Shown here piece by piece: positions 1 to 8,731 of a DNA stretch of 64,000 nucleotides. This DNA is from Alphaproteobacteria bacterium. Lineage in GTDB: Bacteria > Pseudomonadota > Alphaproteobacteria > Micropepsales > Micropepsaceae. The position numbers were made by a program, and so were the translations under genes. The stretch lies in assembly GCA_025924715.1 (NCBI GenBank), contig JAICHV010000007.1:39845-103844 (forward strand), read 5' to 3'. A model generated the notes under the pieces. It did not search any database and was not told where the DNA came from. It worked only from the letters and a program-made list of their open reading frames with translations. Within the stretch, counting starts at the first letter, position 1. The number at the start of each line of letters is the position of its first letter.

Positions 1-215
1 TGGGCAAAGAAGCTTTCGAGATTTTCCAAGAGCCCGGGCTCGCCGCGATGCAGGGGCTTGAGAATGGTCACGGCGGCGAAATGCGCCGGCTCGGCATGGC
101 CGGCGCGCATGAAGCGGCCCACCAATAGGGCCGCCAGGACCGCATAAAGCGCTCCGATCATCGAAAGCCCAGCCAAAGCCAGGCCCAGTCCCGTCGCAAT
201 GATAGTCATGCCCAT
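1..215 (-). CDS. hpnI: HpnI-like glycosyltransferase (ceramide-glucosyltransferase family), N-terminal fragment
   Basis: Only the first 71 codons lie in the window; the rest runs off the left edge. The start ATG at 215 follows a G-rich stretch that can serve as ribosome site. The protein opens with a hydrophobic segment (about residues 3-35), followed by VTILKPLHRGEPGLLENL. This matches the beginning of the GT21-type catalytic domain in hopanoid-associated glycosyltransferase HpnI and ceramide glucosyltransferases (usual form: V-LKPL-G-EPGL-ENL). HpnI adds N-acetylglucosamine to bacteriohopanetetrol in hopanoid synthesis at the inner membrane. The family call is fairly secure; the hopanoid role is inferred because catalytic motifs lie outside the window. 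A TATA-rich stretch around 240-250 lies inside a G/C inverted repeat (TGCCCCC ... GGGGGCA) and may be its promoter. Confidence 0.65.
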   Translation of the reverse strand, partial: MGMTIIATGLGLALAGLSMIGALYAVLAALLVGRFMRAGHAEPAHFAAVTILKPLHRGEPGLLENLESFFA

Positions 216-384
216 CTCGGTGCCCCCACCGCAATACGCTTTATATCTAATGCGGGGGGCAGGGTGGTGAAAGGGTAAACGGCGCACCGATCACGGAACT
301 TGGGTCTGATTTCGCTCAATAAAAGGCAATAATCCGCCTCTAGGGGCGATTTCGCGGGACCGTGGCCATGCGGCCACTGTGGCG

Positions 385-1377
385 TCAGGCCCGTTTACGC
401 TCCGCCGGGGCCCGCAGGGCGGCGCGCCGGGCCTTTTCGGCCGCGATGGTCGCCAGCCAATTGGCGAACAACCGGACCGTGTGGCCGCGCCAGGAAACCA
501 GGGGCACCGCCCCCGTAACCAGGACGCTGTAGCGCTCGGGGTCGGTAACGCCATCCTCCGCCAGTTCGCGCAGACGGATCTCGGTGAGGCGGTCGAAATA
601 ATGTTCCGGGATGGCCGGAGCCTCGCCTTCCCCGCGCAAGGCGCGGCCGATATCGCGCAGATATTCACGCCCCAGCATGGCGCCGTCATATTCCGGATGG
701 CCCTGGGCAAAGACGAAGAGGCTATAGGCTTTGCGGGTAAACAGATCGGCCCCGCCGCCGGCCAGCCGGCGCACAATGCGATAGCCATAGGCCGCCAATT
801 CGCCTTCCGAAACATCGTCGCGGCGGCAATGCGGCACCTGGGCAAAGGGGGCGGCGCCGGTCAACAGCGAACTGCCCTCGCCGGCCGGCTCGGCGCTGAA
901 CACGCCCGACAATTTGCGCGGCAGCCGGCGGGGCGCAATGTTGTCGAGATGCAGCACCGCGGCATGCGCGGCGGAAGCGGAGAAATAGGTGGAGACGGTG
1001 CCGATCTCCGCCCAGTCGATCAGCCGGGTCAAGGCATCCCAATAAGGTTCGCCCTGCAGATCGCCGGCGCCCGCCTCGGCGCCCGTGACGATCAGGCCGT
1101 CCAGCCCGGCGCCGGGCAAAGTCGCCGCATCGGCATAAAAACCCTGCATGCGGGAAAGAGCGACTTCGCCGCGCGCGATCTCGCCCATCGAGAACAGGTG
1201 TAATTCGACATCGAGGGCCTGGGCGCCCGGCGCCGCCGATGCGTGTTTCAGCAGTTTGGCGAATTGCAGTTCGGTGGCGCGCAACGCCGCATCGGGCATG
1301 TTGTTGACCAAGCCGATATGCAGCGGACCGCGATGACCCGGGTTGCCGCCCAGGGTGAATTTCTCAATGCCGGACAT
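385..1377 (-). CDS. MetA-family homoserine O-succinyltransferase homologue lacking the catalytic cysteine
   Basis: 330 residues, full length for the MetA (HTS) family. Recognisable blocks are LVNNMPDAALRATELQF near the N-terminus, DGLIVTGAE near residue 95, STYFSASAAHAAVL near 130, LSGVF near 158, and FAQGHPEYD near 225. In MetA the nucleophile is the Cys of STLFVCWAVQAAL (Cys142 in E. coli); here the aligned residue is Ala134 (codon GCT). The His and Glu of the catalytic triad remain (His227, Glu229 in GHPEY). The only cysteine is in PHCRRDD near 184. MetA normally makes O-succinylhomoserine for methionine synthesis, but with Ala at the nucleophile position that ping-pong reaction is unlikely, so no metA symbol is given. 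The start is ATG 1377; a GTG directly upstream at 1380 is also possible. A G/C hairpin (1404-1428) lies in the leader. Confidence 0.8.
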   Translation of the reverse strand: MSGIEKFTLGGNPGHRGPLHIGLVNNMPDAALRATELQFAKLLKHASAAPGAQALDVELHLFSMGEIARGEVALSRMQGFYADAATLPGAGLDGLIVTGAEAGAGDLQGEPYWDALTRLIDWAEIGTVSTYFSASAAHAAVLHLDNIAPRRLPRKLSGVFSAEPAGEGSSLLTGAAPFAQVPHCRRDDVSEGELAAYGYRIVRRLAGGGADLFTRKAYSLFVFAQGHPEYDGAMLGREYLRDIGRALRGEGEAPAIPEHYFDRLTEIRLRELAEDGVTDPERYSVLVTGAVPLVSWRGHTVRLFANWLATIAAEKARRAALRAPAERKRA

Positions 1378-1727
1378 CACACCACTCGTAATACAAGAAT
1401 CTCGGCGACGGCATCAGGCCGTGCCGCCTGGCCCAAGCCAAAATGAATCGCGATGATTTCGGGGCGCATCCGGCAAAGTCCTTCGCAGCGCCGGGATTTT
1501 AGAAGCCGCGGGATTAATGAAATCTGCTCGCGATCTCCGACAGCCCGTTAACGCGGGTTTGCCACAGTATTGTTTTGAGACACGGCAAACCGATCTGCCG
1601 GCGGCGATCCGAACCTTGCATGGTTTAAGGGCCGAGACGCCGGTTGATCGGCGCAACATTCGCCAATTTTACCCTACCCGGCCGGTACCTTGCATAGCAC
1701 GGTATCTTGTGATACATAGGTCTTGAG
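1378..1727. other. Intergenic region between divergent metA-like gene and padR operon
   Basis: 350 bases with no convincing coding frame. It holds an imperfect G/C hairpin at 1404-1428 (GGCGACGGC / GCCGTGCCGCC), about 27 nt upstream of the metA-like start, and the padR promoter/operator at its right end. I looked for a SAM-II riboswitch core on the minus strand and did not find one. Confidence 0.5.
1690..1719 (+). promoter_or_regulatory. Promoter with palindromic operator-like site for the padR operon
   Basis: A perfect 5-bp inverted repeat GTATC-TTGT-GATAC (1702-1715) lies 13 bp before the padR start. A TTGCAT (1690-1695) and a TACATA (1713-1718), 17 bp apart, could be the -35 and -10, placing the palindrome across the spacer and -10. 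PadR proteins commonly bind dyads in their own promoter, so autoregulation is inferred. Confidence 0.5.
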
Positions 1728-2054
1728 ATGGCCGATTCCCTGCAGATACAGCTCAAGAAAGGCGTGTTGGAAATGTGCGTGCTGGCACTGCTCTCCAAAA
1801 GCGACAATTACGCCTATGACATCGCCAGCCGCATGGCCGAGGCGGTGGGGATGGGCGAAGGCACCGTTTATCCCTTGATGCGCCGGATGCAGAATGACGG
1901 CCTGGTCAGCACATATTTAATGGAGTCCGCCAGCGGTCCCCCGCGCAAATATTATAAAATCACCCGCACCGGCATGACGGCGTTGAAGGCGCAAAGCGCC
2001 GACTGGATGCAGTTCGAAACCTCGGTGCGCAAGATATTGGGAGATGTCCTATGA
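1728..2054 (+). CDS. PadR-family transcriptional regulator
   Basis: 108 residues, the size of the short (subfamily 2) PadR proteins: a winged helix-turn-helix domain plus one C-terminal dimerisation helix. The sequence KKGVLEMCVLALLSKSDNYAYDIASRM, then EGTVYPLMRRMQNDGLV and the wing GPPRKYYKITRTG, is the standard PadR pattern. It probably represses its own operon through the palindrome at 1702-1715. The stop overlaps the start of the following DUF1700 gene in an ATGA (2051-2054), indicating translational coupling. PadR plus DUF1700/HAAS plus DUF2807 is a recurrent envelope-associated combination; the inducer is unknown. Confidence 0.92.
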   Translation: MADSLQIQLKKGVLEMCVLALLSKSDNYAYDIASRMAEAVGMGEGTVYPLMRRMQNDGLVSTYLMESASGPPRKYYKITRTGMTALKAQSADWMQFETSVRKILGDVL

Positions 2055-2632
2055 ACCGGATTGAATTTCTCTACCGCTTCCGCCGCGGCTTGACCGGGTT
2101 ACCAAGCTCCCAGATCGAGGATCTGGTGCTCGACACCGAATCCCATTTCAGCGAAGGCCGCGCCGCGGGCCGCAGCGAGGAAGAAATCGCCGCCGCCCTG
2201 GGCGACCCCTCGCGGCTGGCGCGCGAGCTGCGGGCCGAGGCCGGCTTCAAGCGCTGGGAGAGTGAGGGCACCCCCAGCAGTCTGGCCGGGCTGGTGCTGG
2301 CGCTGCTGGGATTGGCGACCGTCGATGTGATGTTCCTGATCCCTTTCCTGTTCACTTTGGGCGCGCTCTTCCTGGGCTTCGGCGCCGTGGCGCTGGGGCT
2401 GTTCATCGCCGGCACCTTGTTGTCGGTGATTTCGATATTTCCGGGCCTGGCCTGGTTCGCCTTGACCGGCGGGATGGCCACGCTGCTGGCCTTGGGACTG
2501 GCCGGCATCGGATTGATCGCCGGCGGCGTGGGACTGGCCGCCCTGCTCTGGCTGGCGGTCAATTTCCTGGTGCAATTGCTGATCCGCTATGTCCGGCTGC
2601 ATTTTCAGCTCATCGACGCCGTTTCGGCTTGA
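2051..2632 (+). CDS. DUF1700 / HAAS-domain membrane protein
   Basis: 193 residues. The N-terminal 70 residues (FLYRFRRGLTGLP ... EDLVLDTESHFSEGRAAGRSEEEIAAALGDP) form the helical HAAS/DUF1700 module typically paired with PadR regulators. The remainder is strongly hydrophobic, with about three to four membrane segments between residues 77 and 185. It probably senses or transmits an envelope signal, but its biochemical role is not established. It overlaps padR by 4 nt and is followed 12 bp later by the DUF2807 gene, so the three genes look like one transcript. Confidence 0.85.
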   Translation: MNRIEFLYRFRRGLTGLPSSQIEDLVLDTESHFSEGRAAGRSEEEIAAALGDPSRLARELRAEAGFKRWESEGTPSSLAGLVLALLGLATVDVMFLIPFLFTLGALFLGFGAVALGLFIAGTLLSVISIFPGLAWFALTGGMATLLALGLAGIGLIAGGVGLAALLWLAVNFLVQLLIRYVRLHFQLIDAVSA

Positions 2633-2644
2633 AGGGAGAACGAC

Positions 2645-3373
2645 ATGGCAAACAAATTCGCGGTGGTGGGCGTGTCGGGTCTGGTGGTCTGCGTCGCTTG
2701 CCTGACGACGGCGGCGGCGATCGGCGGCCGGGAATTGGCCCATTCCAATTTCGCCGGCATCGGCGACGGCACAAACTGCGGCTTCGAGCCTTCCAACAAT
2801 CAAGGCAGCCGCAGCATGGCCTGGAACGGCGGCGACAGCGTCGCCATCGCCATTCCCGCCAAAGTGCAATATCGCCGCGGCACCGGCGATCAGGTGGTGG
2901 TCAGCGGCGATAGCGCGATCCTGCCGCATATCCGGATCAGCGACAGCACCATCAAACTGGATTGCCGTTGGCAAGATCGCGGGCCCGGTATCGAGATTAC
3001 TTTGCCGGGCCGTCAGTTCAGGGGCTTCAAGCTCGCCGGCGCCGGCAGTCTGACCCTGGACGATATCGATCAGCCCAATCTCAATCTCAGCATCGCGGGG
3101 GCCGGAGAGATCAGGGCCAATGGCAAGACCGATGATCTGGATCTGAACATGGCCGGGGCCGGCAATGCGGATCTGGGCGCGCTGGCGGCCAGCCGCGTCC
3201 GCGTGCGCATGGCGGGCGCCAACAACGCGGAGGTTTCGCCGCAAGACGATCTCCATGTCAGCATCGCCGGTTTGGGCGATGTGAAATTGCTGACGGAACC
3301 GCGCAAGATCGAAAGCGAGATCGCGGGCGCCGGCCACATCACCCATCTCGCCCATCTCGACAAGGCCATTTAA
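2645..3373 (+). CDS. DUF2807 (GIN-domain) secreted beta-helix-like protein
   Basis: 242 residues with an N-terminal signal or anchor (FAVVGVSGLVVCVACLTTAAAIGG). Residues 100-235 carry the repeated glycine/alanine pattern of DUF2807: KLAGAGSLTLDDI, LSIAGAGEIRANG, LNMAGAGNADLGAL, VRMAGANNAEVS, VSIAGLGDVKLL, SEIAGAGHI. Each rung is about 19-22 residues, as expected for a right-handed beta-helix. The domain is often called a putative auto-transporter adhesin head, but in operons with PadR/DUF1700 the role is not proven. A GGGAGA ribosome site precedes the ATG. Third gene of the padR operon; acts outside the cytoplasmic membrane. Confidence 0.85.
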   Translation: MANKFAVVGVSGLVVCVACLTTAAAIGGRELAHSNFAGIGDGTNCGFEPSNNQGSRSMAWNGGDSVAIAIPAKVQYRRGTGDQVVVSGDSAILPHIRISDSTIKLDCRWQDRGPGIEITLPGRQFRGFKLAGAGSLTLDDIDQPNLNLSIAGAGEIRANGKTDDLDLNMAGAGNADLGALAASRVRVRMAGANNAEVSPQDDLHVSIAGLGDVKLLTEPRKIESEIAGAGHITHLAHLDKAI

Positions 3374-3391
3374 AACAGGCATTCACTGGCC

Positions 3392-4411
3392 ATGAGCCAG
3401 ACCTTGCGGATCGGCGATGTCACCATTCCCGGCCGGGTGCTGACCGCGCCCATGACCGGCGTTTCCGACCTTCCCTTCCGCAAGACCGCCTGCGGTTTGG
3501 GCGCGCCCTATGTCGCCACCGAAATGGTGGCTTGCGATAATTTCGCCAAAGGCCGCCCCGATGTGGTGCGACGCGCCGCGATCGGCGAAGGCCTGCCTTT
3601 GATGGTCATCCAACTGGTCGGGCGCGAGGCCGAGTGGATCGCCAAAGGCGCCAAGCTGGCCGAACAGGCCGGCGCCGACATCATCGATTTCAACATGGGC
3701 TGCCCGGCCAAGGAAGTAACCGGCGCCTTGTCCGGCTCCGCCCTGATGCGCGAGCCGCAATTGGCGGCGCGATTGATCGGCGCCGCGGTCGAGGCAACGA
3801 GCCGGCCGGTGACGCTGAAAATGCGCCTGGGCTGGGACGAGCATTGGCGCAACGCGCCCGAAATCGCGCAGATTGCCGAAAATTTGGGCATCGCCGCCAT
3901 CACCGTGCATGGCCGCACCCGCCAGCAATTCTATGGCGGGACCGCCGATTGGCGCGCGGTGGCCGAGGTCAAGCAAGCGGTGCGCATTCCCGTCATCGTC
4001 AATGGCGACATTGTCGATCTTGCCTCCGCCAGGGGCGCGCTGGAGCAATCGGGCGCCGATGCGCTGATGGTCGGGCGCGGCTCTTATGGACGGCCCTGGA
4101 TCGCCGCGGCGTTGGACCGCGCGCTTGGCCGCGGCGAAGCGCTGGAAGAACCGACGCCGGCACGGCGTCTGGAAATCCTTCACACGCATTTGGCGGAGAC
4201 CCTGAAATTTTACGGCGAGGCGCTGGGCCTGAAAGTTTTCCGTAAACATCTGGGGTGGTATGTCACCGGCGCCCCCCTTGGCGATGCCGCCAGCCGCCGT
4301 GAGGCCAAGGCGCAACTGTGTCAAATTGATCGCGTTGCGGCGCTGGAAACGGCGCTGATGTCATTTTGGACCTCCATGCCCCTTTCAATCGCCGCGGCTA
4401 CGCCTATTTAG
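3392..4411 (+). CDS. dusB: tRNA-dihydrouridine synthase B
   Basis: 339 residues, usual for DusB. The FMN-dependent TIM-barrel is seen from the start: LTAPMTGVSDLPFR, then the signature DFNMGCPAKEVTG with the conserved catalytic Cys, VTLKMRLGWD, TVHGRTRQQFYGG, VNGDIV and GADALMVGRGSYGRPW. The enzyme reduces specific uridines of tRNA to dihydrouridine with NADPH (U17 for E. coli DusB). In many alphaproteobacteria dusB precedes the ntrBC regulatory genes; here an RND efflux operon follows instead. A second Dus gene (dusA) lies at 9.4 kb. Confidence 0.93.
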   Translation: MSQTLRIGDVTIPGRVLTAPMTGVSDLPFRKTACGLGAPYVATEMVACDNFAKGRPDVVRRAAIGEGLPLMVIQLVGREAEWIAKGAKLAEQAGADIIDFNMGCPAKEVTGALSGSALMREPQLAARLIGAAVEATSRPVTLKMRLGWDEHWRNAPEIAQIAENLGIAAITVHGRTRQQFYGGTADWRAVAEVKQAVRIPVIVNGDIVDLASARGALEQSGADALMVGRGSYGRPWIAAALDRALGRGEALEEPTPARRLEILHTHLAETLKFYGEALGLKVFRKHLGWYVTGAPLGDAASRREAKAQLCQIDRVAALETALMSFWTSMPLSIAAATPI

Positions 4412-4483
4412 CGCAAAGCCGGGTTGGGAATTGCGGCGGTGTTCTGCTAGGGAATGCCGCCTTTTTGGCTTGAGGGATTTTCC

Positions 4484-5584
4484 ATGCGTCATTGGACAGT
4501 GATCGCGCTGGCAGCGCTGGCTTTGAGCGCTTGCGGCCGGCAGCAGCAACAGCCGAAATTCCCTCCCCCCGTTGTGGGCTTTGTCACTTTGCACGAACAG
4601 ACCGTGCCGCTGGCGGTGGAATTGCCGGGGCGCACCGATCCTTTCGCCGTTTCGGAAATTCGTCCGCAGGTGTCGGGGATTATCAAGCAGCGCTTGTTCA
4701 CCGAGGGCTCCGTGGTCAAGGCGGGCCAGCCGCTTTATCAGATCGATCCCGCACCCTATCGCGCCGCTTACGACAGCGCCGCCGCCAATCTGGCCAGCGC
4801 CAAATTGAAGGCCGAACGCTATGCCGCCCTGCTGAAGCAGAATGCCATCGCGCCCCAAGACAACGACACCGCCCAGGCCGCATATAAACAGGCCTTGGCC
4901 GCCACCGAAGGCGCCAAGATCAATCTGGATTATACCCGCATCACCGCGCCGATCGGCGGGCGCATCGGCGCCTCCAGCGTCACACCCGGCGCCCTGGTGA
5001 CCGCCAACCAGGCCCAGGCGCTGGCGACGATTTCCACCCTCGATCCGATCTATGTCGATATCGACCAGTCCAGCAGCGAAGTGCTGGCGCTCAAACGCGC
5101 CGTCCAGTCCGGCGAGATCGAGAAAGGCGCCGGCCTCACCGCCAAGGTGACGCTGACCTTGGATGACGGCACGCCTTATGACCGCCCCGGCAAGCTGCAA
5201 TTCACCGATGTGATGGTGAACCAGGCCACCAGCACGGTGCAGCTGCGCGCCCTGTTCCCCAATCCGGAAGGTCTGCTGCTTCCCGGACTCTATGTCCGCG
5301 CCACCATCGTCGAAGGCATCGATCCGCATGGCCTGCTGGTGCCGCAACAGGCGATCGGCCGCGATGCCAAGGGTGACGCCACGGCCCTGGTGGTGGACGA
5401 CAAGAATTTCACCCGGCTGCGCAAGGTGAAGACCGGCCGCGCCGTGGCCGGACAATGGCAGGTGCTGGACGGCCTGAGGCCGGGCGACAGAGTGGTGATC
5501 GAAGGGCTGTCCAAGGTGATGCCGGACATGCCGGTCCAGCCGCAGGAAATGGCCGTACCGGGATCCAAGCCGGCGAGGCAATAA
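4484..5584 (+). CDS. RND efflux transporter periplasmic adaptor (membrane fusion protein)
   Basis: 366 residues from ATG 4484, chosen over an in-frame ATG 30 nt upstream because of a GAGGGA ribosome site and the lipoprotein signal MRHWTVIALAALALSACG with a lipobox cysteine. The AcrA/MexA arrangement is visible: lipoyl half-motif IRPQVSGIIKQRLFTEGSVVKAGQPLYQIDPAPY, alpha-hairpin about 95-150, second lipoyl half DYTRITAPIGGRIG, beta-barrel and membrane-proximal domains. It links the inner-membrane pump to an outer-membrane channel. The pump gene starts 2 bp after its stop. No TolC-type channel gene is present in the window. Confidence 0.92.
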   Translation: MRHWTVIALAALALSACGRQQQQPKFPPPVVGFVTLHEQTVPLAVELPGRTDPFAVSEIRPQVSGIIKQRLFTEGSVVKAGQPLYQIDPAPYRAAYDSAAANLASAKLKAERYAALLKQNAIAPQDNDTAQAAYKQALAATEGAKINLDYTRITAPIGGRIGASSVTPGALVTANQAQALATISTLDPIYVDIDQSSSEVLALKRAVQSGEIEKGAGLTAKVTLTLDDGTPYDRPGKLQFTDVMVNQATSTVQLRALFPNPEGLLLPGLYVRATIVEGIDPHGLLVPQQAIGRDAKGDATALVVDDKNFTRLRKVKTGRAVAGQWQVLDGLRPGDRVVIEGLSKVMPDMPVQPQEMAVPGSKPARQ

Positions 5585-5586
5585 AC

Positions 5587-8500
5587 ATGTTGTCGCGCTT
5601 TTTCATCGACCGGCCCGTTTTTGCCTGGGTGATCGCCATCGTCATCATGCTGGCGGGCGGCATCGCCGCGCTCAGCCTGCCGGTGGAGCAATATCCCGTG
5701 ATCGCCCCGCCCGCGGTGGTGATCAGCGCCGTCTATCCCGGCGCCGACGCCGAAAGCCTGCAGAATTCGGTCACCCAAGTGATCGAGCAGCAGCTCACCG
5801 GCGTCGACCATCTGCTCTATTTCTCGTCCTCCTCGACCGCCGCCGGCACCGTCTCCATCACCGCCACCTTCGAGCCCGGCACCGATCCCGACATCGCCCA
5901 GGTCCAGGTCCAGAACAAATTGCAGCAAGCAGTGCCGATCCTGCCCGCCGAGGTGCAGCAGCAGGGCATCACCGTCGCCAAGGCGCAATCGAACTTCATC
6001 ATCGTCATCGCGGTGGCCGACCAGAGCGGCCGTTACGACAATGTCGATATCGCCGATTTCGTCGTCAGCCGCATGCAGGACCCGATCAGCCGCGTGTCCG
6101 GCGTCGGCAATGTGGAGGTGTTCGGCTCGCAATACGCCATGCGCATCTGGCTGGATCCCTTCAAGCTGCACAATTACGGCTTGGAGCCGTCGGATATCCG
6201 CGCCGCCATCCTCGCCCAGAACACCCAGGTTTCCGCCGGCCAGATCGGCGGGCAGCCCGCCGCGCCGCAAACCCAGCTCAACGCCACGGTGACGTCGCAG
6301 TCGCGGCTGCAGACCCCGCAGCAGTTCCGGGACATCATTCTCAAAACCTCGCCCAGCGGCGCGGTGGTGCATCTGTCGGACGTGGCGCGGGTGGAAATCG
6401 GCGCCGATGCCTATGTCTTCAAAAGCCTGCTGAACGGCAAGGCGGCCTCGGGTATGGCGGTGATGCTGGCGCCCGGCGCCAATGCGCTGCGCACCGTCGA
6501 CATGGTCAAACAGCGCGCCGAGTCGCTGCGCGCCGATCTGCCGCCCGGCATGGTGATGTCCTTTCCGCTGGACAATACCGAATTCATCCGCCTGTCGATC
6601 CATGACGTGGTCGTGACCCTGATCGTCGCCATCTTCCTGGTGGTGCTGGTCATGTTCATTTTCCTGCAGAACTGGCGCGTGACCCTGGTTCCGGCGGTCG
6701 CGGTGCCGGTGGTGCTGCTGGGCACTTTCGGCGTGCTGGCCGCTTTCGGCTACACCATCAACACTCTGACCTTGTTCGCCCTGGTGCTGGTGATCGGGCT
6801 TCTGGTCGACGATGCCATCGTGGTGGTGGAGAATGTCGAGCGCATCATGCGCGAGGAGCGATTGCCGCCGCGCGAAGCGACCTTGAAAAGCATGCAGGAA
6901 ATCACCGGCGCCCTGATCGGCATCGGCTTGGTGCTGACCGCCGTGTTTCTGCCGATGGCCTTTTTCGGCGGCTCGACCGGGGCGATCTATCGCCAGTTTT
7001 CGGTCACCATCGTCTCGGCCATGGTATTGTCGATCATGGTCGCCCTGGTTCTGACGCCGGCGCTCTGCGCCACCCTGCTGAGGCCCTATGACGACGTCCA
7101 TGCGCTGCATGGACGGTTCTTCACCTGGTTCAACCGCAGCTTCGAGCGGATGCGCCTGGGCTATGCCCGGTGGCTGCAGGGCGTGCTGTCCGTCTCTCTG
7201 ATCACCATGCTGGTCTATGGCGGAATCGTCGCCGCGCTGGTGGTGTTGTTCCTGCGGATGCCGACGGGCTTTCTGCCGGACGAAGACCAGGGCTATTTCA
7301 TGACCCTGATCAGCCTGCCCTCGGGCGCGATGCAGGACCGCACCATGGCCGTGGCGGAGCAGGTCAGCGACTATCTGGAGAAAAACGAAGGCAAGAATAT
7401 CGAATTCAATTTCACCGTCGCCGGCTATGGGTTTTACGGCACCGGGCAGAATACCGGCATTGTCTTTACCCGGTTGAAGGATTTCGACCAGCGCAAGGGG
7501 CGGGCAAACAGCGCCCAGGCGATCACCCAGCGCGCTTTCGGCGCCTTCATGCAAATCCGCGACGCCATGGTGTATCCTATTGTGCCCCCGTCGGTCAGCG
7601 AGCTTGGCAATTCCAGCGGTTTCGACATCCAAATGGAAGACCGCGGCAATCTGGGTCATGACGGCTTGATCCAGGCCCGCAACATGCTTTTGGGCATGGC
7701 GGCGCAGGATCCCAAACTGGCCGGGGTGAGACCCGCCAGCCTGGAAGACACCGCCCAACTGCATCTGGACGTGGATAAGGCCAAGGCCAATGCGCTGGGG
7801 CTGTCGCTCAGCGACGTCAACGCCACTTTGTCCACCGCCTGGGGCGGCAGTTTCGTCAACAATTTCGTCGATCGCGGCCGCATCAAGCGGGTCTATATCG
7901 AGGGCGATGCGCCCTATCGCTCCAAGCCGGACGATCTTTCGCTTTGGTATGTGCGCGGCAGCAGCGGCGAGATGGCGCCGCTGTCCGCCATCACCACGCC
8001 GCATTGGACGCAAGGGCCCGCGGCGCTGACCCGCTACAACGGCCTGCCTTCTGTCGAGCTCAATGGCCAGGGCGCGCCGGGCGTCAGTTCGGGCGAGGCG
8101 CTCAAGGAAATGGATGCGATCTTCCAGAAACTGCCCAAGGGTGTCGCCTATGAACTGACCGGCCTGTCCTATCAGGAACAGGCGGCGGGCGCTCAGGCCC
8201 CCGCGCTTTATGCTTTGTCGATCCTGGTGGTCTATCTGTGCCTGGCGGCGCTGTATGAGAGCTGGGCCATCCCGCTCTCGGTGATGATGGTGATTCCGTT
8301 GGGCGTCATCGGCGCGGTGATCGCGGCCAGCTTGCGGGGCCTGTTCAATGACATCTATTTCCAGGTCGGCCTCCTCACCACCATCGGCTTGTCGGCCAAG
8401 AACGCCATTCTGATCGTCGAATTCGCCGTGGATTTCGAGAAGCAGGGCATGAAAGCCCGCGAAGCGGCGCTGACGGCGGCGCGCATGCGACTGAGGCCCA

Positions 8501-8691
8501 TCCTGATGACCTCGATCGCCTTCATCGCCGGCGTCTCGCCGCTGGTGGTGGCGGGCGGCGCCGGGGCCGGCAGCCAGAACGACATCGGAACCGGCGTGGT
8601 CGGCGGCATGATCTCGGCCACCGTGCTGGCGATTTTCTTCGTGCCGGTGTTCTTCCAGCTCATCAACAAGGGCCTGCAGCACCACGAGTGA
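5587..8691 (+). CDS. RND multidrug efflux pump, HAE1 (AcrB) family
   Basis: 1034 residues, start MLSRFFIDRPVFAWVIAI, typical of AcrB/MexB. The proton-relay residues are present: Asp408-Asp409 in LLVDDAIVVVENVERIM and Lys938 in GLSAKNAILIVEFA. There are twelve predicted membrane helices with two large periplasmic loops; FIFLQNWRVTLVPAVAVPVVLLGTF is the usual helix 2-3 block. The trimeric pump exports amphiphilic drugs, dyes or detergents using proton motive force. It is translationally coupled to the adaptor gene (2-bp gap). No dedicated regulator is adjacent, so its control is unknown. Confidence 0.95.
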   Translation: MLSRFFIDRPVFAWVIAIVIMLAGGIAALSLPVEQYPVIAPPAVVISAVYPGADAESLQNSVTQVIEQQLTGVDHLLYFSSSSTAAGTVSITATFEPGTDPDIAQVQVQNKLQQAVPILPAEVQQQGITVAKAQSNFIIVIAVADQSGRYDNVDIADFVVSRMQDPISRVSGVGNVEVFGSQYAMRIWLDPFKLHNYGLEPSDIRAAILAQNTQVSAGQIGGQPAAPQTQLNATVTSQSRLQTPQQFRDIILKTSPSGAVVHLSDVARVEIGADAYVFKSLLNGKAASGMAVMLAPGANALRTVDMVKQRAESLRADLPPGMVMSFPLDNTEFIRLSIHDVVVTLIVAIFLVVLVMFIFLQNWRVTLVPAVAVPVVLLGTFGVLAAFGYTINTLTLFALVLVIGLLVDDAIVVVENVERIMREERLPPREATLKSMQEITGALIGIGLVLTAVFLPMAFFGGSTGAIYRQFSVTIVSAMVLSIMVALVLTPALCATLLRPYDDVHALHGRFFTWFNRSFERMRLGYARWLQGVLSVSLITMLVYGGIVAALVVLFLRMPTGFLPDEDQGYFMTLISLPSGAMQDRTMAVAEQVSDYLEKNEGKNIEFNFTVAGYGFYGTGQNTGIVFTRLKDFDQRKGRANSAQAITQRAFGAFMQIRDAMVYPIVPPSVSELGNSSGFDIQMEDRGNLGHDGLIQARNMLLGMAAQDPKLAGVRPASLEDTAQLHLDVDKAKANALGLSLSDVNATLSTAWGGSFVNNFVDRGRIKRVYIEGDAPYRSKPDDLSLWYVRGSSGEMAPLSAITTPHWTQGPAALTRYNGLPSVELNGQGAPGVSSGEALKEMDAIFQKLPKGVAYELTGLSYQEQAAGAQAPALYALSILVVYLCLAALYESWAIPLSVMMVIPLGVIGAVIAASLRGLFNDIYFQVGLLTTIGLSAKNAILIVEFAVDFEKQGMKAREAALTAARMRLRPILMTSIAFIAGVSPLVVAGGAGAGSQNDIGTGVVGGMISATVLAIFFVPVFFQLINKGLQHHE

Positions 8692-8731
8692 GGGACTGTG
8701 CTAAGGCCGCCTTGGCTGGGGCTTGAAGCGC

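Noticed and set aside
1378..1500. SAM-II type riboswitch before the metA-like gene
   Set aside because: The leader has a simple G/C hairpin but not the conserved pseudoknot core with GCTAAA expected for SAM-II.
5290..8685. A very long open frame on the minus strand opposite the RND genes
   Set aside because: The plus frame encodes recognisable adaptor and pump proteins with conserved residues. The antisense frame is low-complexity (His, Gln, Arg-rich) and open only because of the GC-rich codon pattern.
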